Shown here: positions 40,101 to 51,274 of the stretch, in pieces
Numbering within the stretch: position 1 is the first letter of the stretch
Layout: every line of letters starts with the position of its first letter
Origin: Pipra filicauda
Lineage: Eukaryota; Chordata; Aves; Passeriformes; Pipridae
NCBI RefSeq assembly: GCF_003945595.2
Contig: NW_024104283.1
Coordinates: 2,919,036-2,983,035, forward strand
Reading direction: 5' to 3'
DNA: 64,000 bases
Made by a program: the position numbers and the translations under genes
Notes under the pieces: generated by a model
What the model saw: only the letters and a program-made list of their open reading frames with translations
Databases searched by the model: none
What the model was told of the DNA's origin: nothing

Positions 40101-43100
40101 TGTATGCTTCCCATAACGGGAAGATTGTAGTATAAGATTGCTCTGCTGTAGCATTTACCCTTCTGTTTGCCTCTTAACGGGTGCGAACTATCAAATGCTA
40201 TTGTGCTGAGTTACTTAAGGGTGAAAGACTTCTGTGCCCATGCTGTCAGTGCTGAAGTCGCTGGAGTTTTCTAGTGAAGAACAAGTTTGGAAGTAAGCTG
40301 TTTCCTGTAGCTTAGAAATTAAGATAGGAATAACCATATGCTTCTGAAATGGGAATAAAGTGTTTTGACAGTGAAAACTTTAGGTCCTGTAAAAGTTTAT
40401 GATAAATGCTTGCATTTTTCTAAATTTTTAGATTTTATATGGGTGGATATATTCAATATCTAAGATGCACCTTTATTTTTTCAGAGCTTCTTTTATTCAC
40501 GTAAGAATTTCATGAAGCCTTCCCACCAGGAGTACCCACATAGGAATTTCCAGGAAGAAGTAGAGTTTCTTAATGAAATTTTCCCAAGTAAGTTCATGAA
40601 ACCTCAGCAAAGTTGTACAGCTTGTGTGAGGGGTTGATGTTACATGAGAAGTGACAAGCAGTACAATAGGTAGAGGCTGCCAGGCCATGCATTCAGCAGT
40701 CCTTGCATAAAAATCAAGAGCTGTTTACTGAATTTGTGCTGCTAGCTTGCCAAGATCAAAATTTAAATCATAGTAAGCTTGACGTTTAGCACCTTGTGTT
40801 AACTGAGGTCATCTTCATACTTCTAAACAGAGTGTAGTAAATCACTCTGCAGGATGTAGCTTTCACTAACCCTAAAAGCCCTGTCAAAAGCTAGGATAGT
40901 AATTTAAACTAACTAATGCACTGAAAAAAAATGTGGGCTTTTCTCAGAAAAGTCACTGTGCCAAAAATTTAATTTAAACATTTAATAAAATTTAGTAAAG
41001 TTTAAAACTTACAGGAAGAATCTTAAATTTTAAATACTGGCAGAAAAGTTTTTTTGAAGGAACATGGAAGCTGTGGTACTCCTCTGAGTTATTTGAAAAT
41101 AAATGCAAATCATAAATGTATTTAATAGAGGCTTAAGAGTACCAGGGTTTCTCTCCGTGCATAGCAAAAGCTGTAATCTGAATTTCCTGCTAGTGGGCTC
41201 TCAGCTGGGGTGTCCAGACCCGCTTCTGAGGGAACCTCCTTTTCTGATTAACTTTGCATTCCTGAAGCTAAATGCCTGGTTATTTGACACAGATGCTGAC
41301 TGTATCAGTGAACCTCATGGGGTTCTGTGAAAACTTCTGTCTTTAAATATGAGATGAATATAATATTTTTCATAAATGTTCAGCTGTGATGCATTAACTG
41401 GAGACTTCTTGTCTTGTCTAGATGGAGCAGCTTATTGCATGGGGCGTATGAATTCTGATTGCTGGTATGTATGTGAAGAGTTGGAAGTCTTTGGGGCTTA
41501 CAGTAGAACATAACATGGTGCTTTTAATATATATTACATATGTGATTTGTATTTTCCATAGGTACCTGTACACTCTGGATTTCCCAGAGAGTCGGATATC
41601 CAATCAGCCTGATCAGACACTGGAAATTCTGATGAGTGAGCTTGACCCAGTAGTTATGGACCAGTTCTACATGAAAGATGGTGTTACTGCAAATGATGTC
41701 ACTCGTGTATGTTTGCTTGAAAACTAATAATTTTGGGGAACGGTGGAAATCGGACAACAAAATGCTTCATTTAATTACCATTTAATAGAAGGCTTATTTC
41801 GTGGTAGGAAAGATTTAATAGAAAATGTCAGGTTAATGCTTTAGGAGTAAAATGGATTTAACTCTAGAATGTTCTGGGGAACATCATATTTTCCGTGCCC
41901 CTGCTTTAGTGTTTTGAAAGGAGCAATATATAGTGCTTTGGATGATTGAAAGCTTTTACTCTGAAAAATGGAGGAGTAGGAATAAAACCACAATTTGAGT
42001 AACTTTGACTGAAGGATGTGGATTATGAGGAGTAAGGCTTAGACTGAAGATAATGAATCCAAAGGTTATCTAGATATCAAAATCAAGGAGCCATTTGGAT
42101 GGGGGGAAGGGCAGACTTGGGGTCTAAGCATAACTTGATGGTTATGCCTCCTTTTCCCCTTTTTCCAAATGGGGAAGTCCTATGACATGAACAAATTTCT
42201 CTGACAAATACACTACTTCATCTTGTTTTCTGTCTTAGGCTTTGATTCTCTTATTTGCTACTGAGATTTGGATGTACCTCAGGTATTATGTGGGATTTAG
42301 AAGTGCTTGGTATTGCACTTTTATTCTAGAGTATAAAGTAGTATATCCTTACTCTGGAGTAAATGTAAATAGGCTTCACTTTGTGGACACTGGTTGAACA
42401 GAAGCCCCATTTGCCATTTCAGCAGCAAAAGCAACTGTTTTAGAATTCTAAGCTTTTCCCTTGTCTTGGATGTATGCAGCTTGGTTCTGTAAGAGGCAGT
42501 GTAATAAATAACTGAGTGACAAGCTGCACACAAGTTATTTGGTGACAGGACGCAAAGCAAGTTCATCTACAGTGGTACAAATTATCAAACTGACTTGTTC
42601 TTGGGAGAACTCTGATGTCCTGCCCCCTAAATGTTGGTTCTACCTTTGAGTGAAATCTAAACAAGTGTAAGGATGTATCATAAACTGAGTTGTTTAATTC
42701 TAACTTCTATTTCAGATGAGTGGAATTCGTGACCTGATACCAGGTTCTGTTATTGATGCTACAATGTTCAATCCTTGTGGGTATTCAATGAATGGGATGA
42801 AATCGGATGTAAGTTTTGCACTCATTGATAATTAACATACTGATAATTAATAAATATTTGGTGGTAACAATACTTTTTTTTTTTTTCAGGGAACTTACTG
42901 GACTATTCACATCACTCCAGAACCAGAGTTTTCTTATGTTAGTTTTGAAACAAACATAAGTCAGACCTCTTATGATGACCTGATTAGAAAAGTTGTGGAG
43001 GTTTTCAAGCCAGGAAAATTTGTGACAACCCTCTTTGTTAATCAGGTGAGTTTTCTTGCTTTAGCTTGTCAGCTTATGAAATGCACACAGACACAAGTAA

Positions 43101-44143
43101 AGCAAAGCTAGAGATTTCTAGTGGTGATTAAGTTTCCAGTTTGCCTTTATATTGGGATAGTAGGTTCTTCAGAAAGTAAAAATACTCTTCACTATTGCTT
43201 TGGCATGTACTAAATCCGATCTCCAGAGTTCTTCAGAAATACTAAGATGAGGCAACCCAGTCTCAGTATTCTGATGACTTCCTGTGCTGTTCTTTATGGT
43301 CATAATTTCTTGCTTTGGCACTTTTCTGGATTTGCCTGCAGTAGTCAGTTGTAGAAGTGCTGCTATTAATGGTGATGCTGCCAGCTGTCATAGAACCATA
43401 GAATGTTTTGGGTTGGGAGAGGCCTTAAAGATCATTTAGTTCCAACTCCCCCTGCCATGGGCAGGGATGCCTTTCACTAGACGAGGTTGCTCAGAGCCCC
43501 ATCCAACCTGGCCTTGAACACTTCTGGGGATGGGACATCTGCAACTTCCCTGGACAACCTGTTCCAGTGCCTCACTACTCTCACAGCAATGAATTTCTTC
43601 CTAATATCTAGTCTGAACCCACCCTCTTTCAGTTTAAAGCTGTTCCCCTTTGTCCTATCACTACACGCCCTTGTTAAAATGTCCCTCTCCAGCTCTTCTG
43701 TAACCCCTTTTAGGTACTGGCAGGCTGCTTAAAGGTCCTCCATAAGCCTTCTCTTCTCCAGGCCGAACAACCCCAACTCCTTTCAGCCTCTCTCTGTAGG
43801 CTCCATCCTCTGTAATGGTTTGCAGCATCACATGTAGGGAGCAGAATCGCTGCTTGGGAATTAAATTTCCTGTAGCACTGTCAGGCACAGATTTGAAACA
43901 TGTTGGTAATAAGTATCACGAGAACTACGTATGAAATACGTGGTATGCTAGTCCATCTTTAAATGCCAGTTTAAAAATAACTTTTACCTTTTTGTTTTCT
44001 AGAGCTCTAAATGTCGCACAGTGTTTTCCTCTGCCCAGAAGATTGAAGGGTTTAAACGTCTTGATCACCAGATTGCCCAATTCAGTGATTATAATTTCGT
44101 TTTTACCAGTTTTACAAAAAATCGCCAGCAACAGCACAGTTGA
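28067..44143 (+). CDS. AMD1: S-adenosylmethionine decarboxylase proenzyme (AMD1), nine coding exons, 341 aa
   Basis: Pyruvoyl-dependent cytosolic enzyme that decarboxylates S-adenosylmethionine to supply aminopropyl groups for spermidine and spermine. Joined exons: 28067-28197, 38289-38375, 39868-39994, 40485-40587, 41422-41464, 41562-41706, 42716-42808, 42890-43045, 44003-44143 (1,026 bases with stop), all phases consistent and all introns GT..AG. The proenzyme cleaves at Glu74-Ser75 (LSESSMF; human 67-68), turning the serine into the pyruvoyl group. Catalytic Glu10, Glu13, Cys89, Ser236 and His250 are present, as are the putrescine-site acids Asp181, Glu185 and Glu263. Length is 341 versus 334 in human; the seven extra residues all lie in a Q/P-rich linker at about residues 25-35. 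No break or frameshift. The start ATG has CACC before it. Control elements: MAGDIS uORF upstream and an in-frame extension after the stop. Confidence 0.97.
29057..29062. promoter_or_regulatory. CACGTG E-box in AMD1 intron 1
   Basis: Palindromic canonical E-box in the CpG island about 1 kb downstream of the start codon. A partner lies at 29,263. Binding by MYC/MAX or USF-type factors is inference. Confidence 0.4.
29263..29268. promoter_or_regulatory. Second CACGTG E-box in AMD1 intron 1
   Basis: Canonical E-box 206 bases after the first (GCACGTGT context), still within the CpG island. Confidence 0.4.
29436..29502 (+). mobile_element. Short CR1 3'-tail fragment in AMD1 intron 1
   Basis: Contains GGAACTAGATGATCTTTAAG, TCCCTTCCAACCCCAG and the terminal ATTCTGTGATTCTGTG, the last ~70 bases of a CR1 element in sense orientation. 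Confidence 0.85.
38289..38375 (+). CDS. AMD1: AMD1 coding exon 2
   Basis: Acceptor CTTTACAG, donor GTAAGC. Encodes [20 protein letters not shown] and the following DKQEAYVL, leading into the processing site. Enters in phase 2 and leaves in phase 2. Confidence 0.95.
39868..39994 (+). CDS. AMD1: AMD1 coding exon 3 (processing serine, catalytic cysteine)
   Basis: Acceptor TTTTTTACAG, donor GTAAGG. Encodes [20 protein letters not shown] through GFDSIQ; contains the self-cleavage serine (75) and the proton donor Cys89. Ends in phase 0. Confidence 0.96.
40485..40587 (+). CDS. AMD1: AMD1 coding exon 4
   Basis: Acceptor TATTTTTTCAG, donor GTAAGT. Encodes [20 protein letters not shown] through EFLNEIFP plus one base of an Asn codon. 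Confidence 0.96.
41422..41464 (+). CDS. AMD1: AMD1 coding exon 5 (43-nt mini-exon)
   Basis: Acceptor CTTGTCTAG, donor GTATGT. Encodes (N)[13 protein letters not shown] and the first two bases of Trp164. Very short; only homology and phase reveal it. Confidence 0.95.
41562..41706 (+). CDS. AMD1: AMD1 coding exon 6
   Basis: Acceptor TTTCCATAG, 97 bases after exon 5; donor GTATGT. Encodes [20 protein letters not shown] through [10 protein letters not shown], with putrescine-site Asp181 and Glu185. Confidence 0.96.
42716..42808 (+). CDS. AMD1: AMD1 coding exon 7
   Basis: Acceptor TCTATTTCAG, donor GTAAGT. Encodes [20 protein letters not shown] and [11 protein letters not shown], including Ser236. 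The first residue is Met213, where human has Glu; there is no alternative in-phase acceptor nearby. Confidence 0.95.
42890..43045 (+). CDS. AMD1: AMD1 coding exon 8
   Basis: Acceptor is a long T tract followed by CAG, 81 bases after exon 7; donor GTGAGT. Encodes [20 protein letters not shown] through [10 protein letters not shown], with His250 and Glu263. Confidence 0.96.
43388..43801 (-). mobile_element. CR1 LINE 3' fragment in AMD1 intron 8
   Basis: Reverse-complement CR1: CATAGAACCATAGAATG, GGCCTTAAAGATCATTTAG, CCATCCAACCTGGCCTTGAA, GAATTTCTTCCTAATATCTA, then CTCCAGGCCGAACAACCCCA. The insertion leaves the flanking splice sites intact. Confidence 0.93.
44003..44143 (+). CDS. AMD1: AMD1 coding exon 9 (terminal)
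   Basis: Acceptor TTGTTTTCTAG. Encodes [20 protein letters not shown] through NRQQQHS, ending at TGA 44,141-44,143. The next in-frame stop is 125 codons further on. Confidence 0.95.
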   Translation, partial: SSKCRTVFSSAQKIEGFKRLDHQIAQFSDYNFVFTSFTKNRQQQHS

Positions 44144-44521
44144 TTAAAAATGAAGAAAAAGCGCAAAAAGAAATCCCATATAGAAGGTGGTGGTTGCTTT
44201 CTAGTTAATGATTCAGGGGGCCATGTTTTCCACTCCCACCACCTTGTAGTTTTGGAAAGCCCTAGGTGTAATCTTAGTATAACCGTTTTGAATTGTATGC
44301 ATTATTATATCAAGGAGTTAGATATCTTGCATGAATGCTCTCTTCTGTGTTTAGGTACTCTATGCCACTCTTGCTGTGAAATTGAAGTGCATGTAGAAAA
44401 ATCTTACTGTATGAAACTTTACAACACTTGTAAAAATGATTCAGGTAGAATTACACACAATATAGTTTTTCTCCAGGTATCACCAAAAATTCCCCACAGA
44501 CAAGGCTTTCGTCCTCATTAG
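44144..44521 (+). CDS. AMD1: In-frame AMD1 stop-codon readthrough extension (125 codons)
   Basis: Directly after the AMD1 TGA the same frame stays open for 125 codons to TAG at 44,519-44,521, in AT-rich sequence where chance frames are short. It begins LKMKKKRKKKSHIEGGG, a strongly basic patch, then runs through Cys/His-containing sequence to KIPHRQGFRPH. A conserved AMD1 3' extension of nearly this length (about 127 codons in human, from memory) is translated by occasional readthrough; ribosomes stall at its end and queue, limiting AMD1 output. The open frame is seen; translation here is inferred. It is not a separate gene. Confidence 0.8.
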   Translation, partial: LKMKKKRKKKSHIEGGGCFLVNDSGGHVFHSHHLVVLESPRCNLSITVLNCMHYYIKELDILHECSLLCLGTLCHSCCEIEVHVEKSYCMKLYNTCKNDSGRITHNIVFLQVSPKIPHRQGFRPH

Positions 44522-44767
44522 ACTTTAGCCTCAACCTACTCACTGGGGACAGTTCTCTGTTAAATTGTTGCTCTGTTTTTGTTTTTTTTTTTCATCTATG
44601 TTGTGATTTCAGTCTAAAACAGTTTTTGACAAACTTCTATGATTTCTAATGAAACTGATTCTTAACACTTTCATGTTTGGAGAAAGTTCTTAAAACAGTT
44701 ACAAATTGTTTTGCTACTACAGGTGGTGGTTGATTTATTTTTAAATCAGACTGACTTTTCATGCTCT

Positions 44768-44773
44768 AATAAA
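44768..44773 (+). terminator. AMD1: Proximal AMD1 polyadenylation signal
   Basis: AATAAA 625 bases after the stop codon; predicts the short (~2.1 kb) transcript. The downstream GU-rich element is not strong. Confidence 0.7.
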
Positions 44774-46127
44774 GCTTATAGGAATTTGCTCAGCTCTACT
44801 GTAGCACTGGGCTAATACATTGGTCTTTCACCTTTAGTAACTTGGGTATCGGTACTAGTGCAGGCTAAAATTTGTCTTACCTTAATGCTCATTTATCTGT
44901 CCACAACCCCAAGCTGTCACACCGCTACACGACAGAATTTGAAGAAGGTCCAAGTCTTGATTAGGAGAAGAGCAGAGCCAGAATGCAAGTGCTTTGGCAT
45001 AGTTGTGTGACAGCTTTGCAAAGTGCAAGTTCGTGTTGGCACCAGACATTTTCTGTCCTAATCACCTGTTATGTCAGACTAAGAAGTTGGTGCTTTTGAG
45101 CACTGGCAGGTAGATATAGTGGAGGAGTGGAATTTGCCAGTCTGGATGTGTTGATTGGTTTGGATTATTCTCAGTAAAACCTGTGACCTACTGTAAAGAG
45201 TGCTTCTAAACTGGTCCAGAGTCTCTTCATTTTGTTGTTCCAAGCAAAGCTAATGCCTCTATCTTGTGACAGTCCTGTGACATAGTTGTGCATGTGACTT
45301 CCGTTGTATTTGAGTGTTGTGACTTCATCTGTTTTTTCCTCCTAATTGCTAAGGTGGTTCCTCTTACTGTGACTTGAGGGCATTAAGTGAAGGCATAGAA
45401 CAAGAACTGTCTGGGACATCTGGACAGCAGTGAAGTAGAATGCTATTCATGGAGCATGAATAAGTCACTTCAATGGGTATTGACTAAAATGCAGGCTTTA
45501 AAGAGCTGGCACCCTTTCAGCTGTGTTTGCAAATACTGGGATTTTAACAGCTGTGAGACCAGTGTGTTAACTACAAAATTGAGATATTTCCCCCCCCACA
45601 CGTTGTCCTTGCAATGTTTTGACTCTTTCTGGTTTGATGCAATGGTTTTTCTGTTCCTTCCATATTTATAAATGAAGCACTTTTTCAGTGCTTATAAACT
45701 GAAGTCTACTTGGTTAGAAATCAAGTGGTTGGAACATTTGGATATTTTTTTTTTATATTTTAAGCATATTATTGATGTTCTTTACCAATATTATCAATTA
45801 CATGCTGTAAATGGCACTAAAGCTTTTTGGTGTTAATATTGAGGACCAATATTTGTGGTTTTTTTGGTTTTTTGTTCTTACATTGTCCCAATTGTTCTGA
45901 CATTGGTTGGCTTGAGGTCCTTTAAGTAGACTGAGGTTCCCTTTTCAAGTAATACTGAAGTACACGTTTTAAAAAAAGAAGCATAAGCCTCGGCTATAAA
46001 AATGAAAGCTGTTGAATGGGTTATTGAACTATCTGGGTGATCAGGATGGGGGGAGTATGGTGTTTATAATTTCTGTGGTGTTAGACTTTGATCATTTAAA
46101 AATATCTGTACCACAACTTAACGCTTC

Positions 46128-46133
46128 AATAAA
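46128..46133 (+). terminator. AMD1: Distal AMD1 polyadenylation signal
   Basis: AATAAA followed by AGTTCGC and the GT-rich TTGTTTGCAGTG. Predicts the ~3.4 kb transcript. Confidence 0.75.
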
Positions 46134-46150
46134 AGTTCGCTTAAATTGTT

Positions 46151-47394
46151 TGCAGTGATGATCCAGTTTCTACCCTTAACTGTTTTCATGCCTTTTGGTA
46201 CCAAATGGTTTAATTCTGAAATAGATTTATGTCCTTATTGTCCTAATTTACTTAAGATTTGCTTTGCTCTTGTAGGGGATGCATCTCCACGGTTAGCACA
46301 CTGGTAGTTTTAGATGAGGCAGTATGTCAGACAAAGCCAAATGCAAATGTTATGCTGTCGTTGAGGCTAAAACTTTTTCTAAATGGACACAAAAATTTGC
46401 CACCTTCATCTAACCTGTATTTTTTCTTCAGCATTAAATATTTTAAATAGTCCTCTGAATTCAGACAGCTCCTGTTTCTAAGTAAAAAACTGGCATACAT
46501 TTAGGGTACTTAATTAGACTGAGAGTTCAAGGTGAGGTTTGTCTCTTAAAACAAAGGAGGCATGTATCTGGATAGTAACCTAGACTAGAAGCTGGTGGCT
46601 ACTGATGTCACCACTAAGCGGATGCAACCAGCATAAGTGAAGATTCCTTGAGTTCATGTGACTTAGTCCTTCAGGAATAGTAGCTGCAGTTTACCCTCAA
46701 AGCTCTAACAATGCTGATATCCCCCAAAGTCACCTAAGTAGGGAAAACTTGTGTTAGTATTGGAGCTCTAACACCTTCAAACTGTTCAGTTCTGAATACA
46801 GGTTTCATCAGTCACCCAGAATCTTATCTGTGATGTCACATGTTTCTAACTGTGCTCTAGGTATTAAATAGTAACTTGTAGTTATTTCAAGTACTTACGA
46901 CTGTTGAAAATGACCTACTAAGTCCTCTATGAAAATAAGAAATTCCAACTTGCAGCATCAAGAGATCCTGTCTAACGATCTCAGCTGTAACAAGTTAGCA
47001 GTAATCTACCTCTGAAGAACTGTTTTCTAGACTGACCTCCACAAACTGAAGATTCATCTTCATATTTTTCTGTTTTAACTCGCTTTGCCTGAAGTTTGCA
47101 GGTTTCATGTGAAATTACTTCTCATCTTCACATTTTTTACCTCAGGAGTGTCCTTCAATAATGCTCCTTTACCCCCTCTCCTGTAAAGGGTGCTTGATAG
47201 TTGACCTGAGAATGTCAACTATTACAGCAATACAAATGCAAAGCTTCCTGTAGTTATTAGCTGCTTGATATTTGTATTTCTCATAAACCAGTGGAGGAAA
47301 CGGCACTGTAGCTGTAAGTCCACGTGCCCACTTAATTTCTGTGAGTGAATCAATTGAACAGCTATTCTAAAGGGGTAGGAAAGACTTTCCTCAG
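46151..47394. other. Intergenic downstream of AMD1, no feature seen
   Basis: About 1.2 kb of AT-rich sequence without recognisable exons or repeats. Confidence 0.5.
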
Positions 47395-49111
47395 ATGATT
47401 CACTGTCAGATGACAGCCAAAGGAGCGCTAAGCACAAAAAGAGGGCTAAGGAGGATCTCCATTCTTTACTGGATGTGGGGGGGAACATAATGGCAAAGGG
47501 CAAGGAAAAAGCTGAGGTACTTAATGCTTTCTTTACCTCAGTCTCTAAAATAAGAGCTTTTGCTCTCCAGATACCCAGACCCCTGAGCTGGAAGACAGGG
47601 GCTGGAATCAAGCTTCCCATAATCCAGGAGGAAAGGGTTACTGTTACTGACTTGCTACACCACCTAGAAACACACAATCTATGTGGTCAGATGGGATCTA
47701 AAGGTACTGCAGGAGCTGGTGAAAGACCTTGCCAAGCCACTTTGAATCATTTAGCAGCAGTCCTGGGCAGGTCCCAGTTGGCTGGAGGGTAGCAAACATG
47801 ATGCCCATCTACAAGGGCCAGAATGAGGATCTGCGTAATTATGGGCATGTCAGCCTGACCTTGGTGCCAGGGAAGGTCATGGAGCAGATAATCTTGAGCA
47901 CTGTCACATGGCATGTACAGGACAACCAGGCCCAGACAAGCATGGGTTTGTGAATGGCAGGTCCTTCTTGACCAGCCTGATCTCCATCTGTGACAAGGTG
48001 ACCTGCACAGTGGAGGAGGGAAAGGTTGTGGATGGTGTTGGTCTGGACTTCAGTGAAGCCTTTGATGCTGTGTCCCACAGCATTCTCCTGTAGAAACTGA
48101 CTGCTTATGGCTTGGATGGATGCGCTGTTTGCTGGGTAAAAACCTGGCTGGATGGCCAGGTCCAGAGAGTGTTGGTGAATAGTGCTGGTGGCTGGTCACT
48201 AGTGATGTTCCCCAGGGCTCAGTGTTGGAGCGAGTCCTGTTTAGTATCTTCACTGATGATCTGGATGATGGGGTGGAGTGCTTCCTCTGTCAGTTTGTGG
48301 ACTGCACCAAGTTGGGTGGGAATGTTGATCTGCTGGAGAGTAGGAAGGTTCTGAAGAGGGATCTGGACAGGCTGGATTGATGGGGTTCAACACCAAGGGC
48401 TGGGTTGTGCACTTGTCACCTCAACCTCAGGCAGTGCTACAGTCTGAGGAAAGAGTGGCTGGAAAGTGTCTCAGTGGAAAAGGACCTGGTGGTGCTAGTT
48501 GACAGTAACTGAACATGAGCCAGCAGCGTGCCCAGCTGGCCAAGAAAGCCAGCGGCTTCCTGGCTCGTATCACAAATTGTGTGGCCAGCAGGATCAGGGA
48601 AGTGGTAGTCCCTCTGTACTCAGCACTGGTGAGGCCCGTGTACCTTGACTACTGTGTTCAGTTTTGGGCCCCTCAGTACAAGAAAGATATCGAGGTGCTC
48701 CAGCATCCAGAGAAGGGCAATGGAGCTGGAGTACAGGTCCAATGAAGTGTGGCTGAGGGAGCTGAGATTGTTTAGCCTGGAAAAAAGGAGTTTCAGGGGG
48801 GATCTTAATGCTTTTTACAACTACCTGAAAGGAGGTGGGGGTTAGTCTCTTCTCCTGTATAACAAGTGTCAGGATGAGAGGAAATGATGCCCTAGGGCGA
48901 GTTTAGATGCAATATTAGGAAAATATTTCTTTATGGAAAGGGTGGTCAGGCTGTCTGAGGAAGTGGTGGAACCACTATCCCTGTAAGTATTCAGGAAACA
49001 TTTACAGGTGGCACCTAGGGACATGGTTTAGTGGTGGACTCTAGCAATGCTGAGTAAATGGTTCAACTCTGTGATCTTAGAGGTCTTTTCCAGCCCTAAC
49101 GGTTCTATGAA
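47395..49111 (+). mobile_element. CR1 LINE, 5'-truncated copy with decayed reverse-transcriptase ORF and 3' end
   Basis: About 1.7 kb of CR1 in sense orientation. Pieces of the ORF2 reverse transcriptase are readable in shifting frames: KEKAEVLNAFFTSV near 47,500; a segment ending VPGKVMEQIIL near 47,880; GLDFSEAFDAVSHSILL near 48,045-48,093 (the motif region whose Tyr is normally in YLDF, here GLDF); a [13 protein letters not shown] piece near 48,150; and the C-terminal [20 protein letters not shown] block near 48,600-48,660. Frameshifts and stops make it inactive. The 3' UTR runs to the terminal TTCTATGA at about 49,111. Older than an active copy but still well aligned to the family. Confidence 0.93.
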
Positions 49112-49577
49112 TCCCATCCAGTCCCATGGGCTTGTGAGGTCCAGCTTTTAATAGTCTCTAACTTGATGCTGCCTGTAGCGTATGGAGCACATCTCATTCC
49201 ACAAACTACTACTATGAACAAAGACCTGTGTGATTGAGAGGAGACTGACTCAGTGAAGACTGACATTCAGTAGAAGGCACTGAGTATATCAGGATTTTTT
49301 TCTGGTGCTCAGTCACCTCCTTGATTCAGCAGTCTTAAAAACTGAACTTGGCTAGTTTAGTTTTATCTCTGCCTTGGAAAGGCTTTATATTTTCTTTTGA
49401 TAGCCTGTCCTTCCTTCCATTTCTTGTGGACTTTCTGCACTTGAACTCAGTTTGGAGTGATGAGTGCTGCAGTCATGGTGTCCCAAGAAAAGAGATGTGC
49501 TTAAAAAAGCTAATAGAAGCAATTGAAAGTCCAAGAACTGAATAATACTGGTGGTTGCAAAGCTGGGGGGGGGGAAT

Positions 49578-49654
49578 CTCATCCCATGGCAGGGGATTTG
49601 AAACTAGATGATCTTTAAGGTCCATTCCAACCCAAACCGTTCTATGATTCTGTC
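49578..49654 (+). mobile_element. Short CR1 3'-tail fragment
   Basis: CATGGCAGGGGATTTG, AACTAGATGATCTTTAAGGT, CCATTCCAACCC and terminal TTCTATGATTCTGTC; the last ~75 bases of a CR1 element. Confidence 0.88.
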
Positions 49655-51274
49655 TTAGACTGTATGGAGACAGAGGGGGGTGGGCATGATTAGGGCAGGT
49701 AAGAGGATAAGGTAGTTCTGTGTGCCTGAGCTCCCTGATGTCATTTCAACAGGGCAGAAATGGAGCTGTTGACACCAATGCTAGTATCAAGCCACTTGAA
49801 TAGGCATTAAAAGCCATGGGTTTTCAATCCTACACCTCTACTGTACTGTGTTGATGACAAAGAGATGAATCTGCTCTAGTACTCAGATCTGAGTGGTTTG
49901 ACTCTAGAAGGAGGTAGTGGCTATCAGTCTGGCTGCTGGTTTGGTGGTGCAGGATTACATATTGGCAGAGATGTTGAAGCTTCCCAACTGGGATGGTGTA
50001 AACTACCCTAGTGATAATCCCCAAAGCAATGCCATCAATAACTGAATGCACAAGTCTTGGAAAAAATGCTGAGGAAGAGCTCTTGAGGTGTGGAGTTCTC
50101 CCATGCTATACAGACAAAACTGTTAGAGGTGGAAAAAATTGCTTCCAGATATATTATGTATAATCTGAAGCCTGTTGAAGTATTAAAGCCAAGCCTGTGG
50201 CCAAAGCCTAGAAAGAACAGGATACTTCAGTGCTGACCTGTTATGTTCCCATGCAGCCACAGTAATGACAATTCAGTAGAAAGGTTAATGAATAACTGAG
50301 GAGCTACTCAGTTGCATGGAGCTAAGCAAAATGGGCTTAGCCCATTTGGGGACTTGTGTCAAACGGATGCAGAGAATCACCTGCATGTTCTCAAACATAC
50401 TTAAAAACCATTCCAATTTCAAATGCACGTACAGCCACAATGTGAATGTACCTACAGGCAAGCCCTGGGAAGAGAACACTGTCATTTGGAACATACTGAG
50501 ACAGGCATTTCCCGGTAGTTTGTTCCATTGACTTTCAATTATGTGTTTAAGTTCAGGTTAAGTTACACTTGCACTTTTTCATCCTGCTTAATTTCATACT
50601 ATGGGATTACTGATGGTGTGGTCCGTGGGGTATTCTGCATGTTGCTTACAGTTCAGCCAGGCCTCTGCTGTCCAGGAGAGGTTGGATTAGGGTAAAAATT
50701 GCTTATAGTGTTTGGTGTTAGTTTATTTCCTGCCAACAAGGAAGCATTGCTGGAAATAAGGTTTAACAAAATTTCAAGTTAACAATTCAGTTTTCTTCTA
50801 CTGCTTGTTATACACTGTACTTACAATACCAGAACTGCTGTTATATTTAATAATAATAAAAAAAATTAGGCAGGCCCTAGAGAGTCTTGCTTCTGCAGCT
50901 GCCTGAGAGCCATAACTTTTTACAAATTTTACATTCTCTATAACATGCTTAGTTCTGCCTTTGGCAACTGCTATTAATTTTAAGTATATGTATACAACTA
51001 AAATATGTAAAGTCACATTTAGGAGCAAGTCCAGACATATGAATACCATAATCTCAGCATTTTTCATTCCTATATTAGCCAGAACATGAATCCACATTTT
51101 TATATCATAAAATTCCTAATGTGGGTACTTTACCTAATCACTAACTCCAAATTATGTCATTTATAGCATTCCTGTTGTTTTCCCTGTGTCTTTTTCTAGA
51201 TTATACTGATCTTCTCAGTCCATCACTCTTTCTCTTAAAGTATTAAGATTTCGAAATAGCATGCAAGGCATCTG
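49655..51274. other. Intergenic, no feature seen
   Basis: About 1.6 kb with no supportable gene or repeat. Confidence 0.5.

Larger units (their letters stand above)
44144..46150 (+). other. AMD1: AMD1 3' UTR (long form)
   Basis: Extends from the stop to just past the distal AATAAA at 46,128. Using the proximal signal gives about 2.1 kb of mRNA and the distal one about 3.4 kb, agreeing with the two AMD1 mRNA sizes known from mammals. It is T-rich, with ATTTA-like and poly-T segments (for example 44,581-44,592). Confidence 0.8.

Noticed and set aside
43487..43732. 81-codon plus frame in AMD1 intron 8
   Set aside because: Lies entirely within an antisense CR1 fragment.
47839..48078. Minus-strand frames within 47.2-48.3 kb
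   Set aside because: Antisense shadows of the CR1 reverse-transcriptase region.
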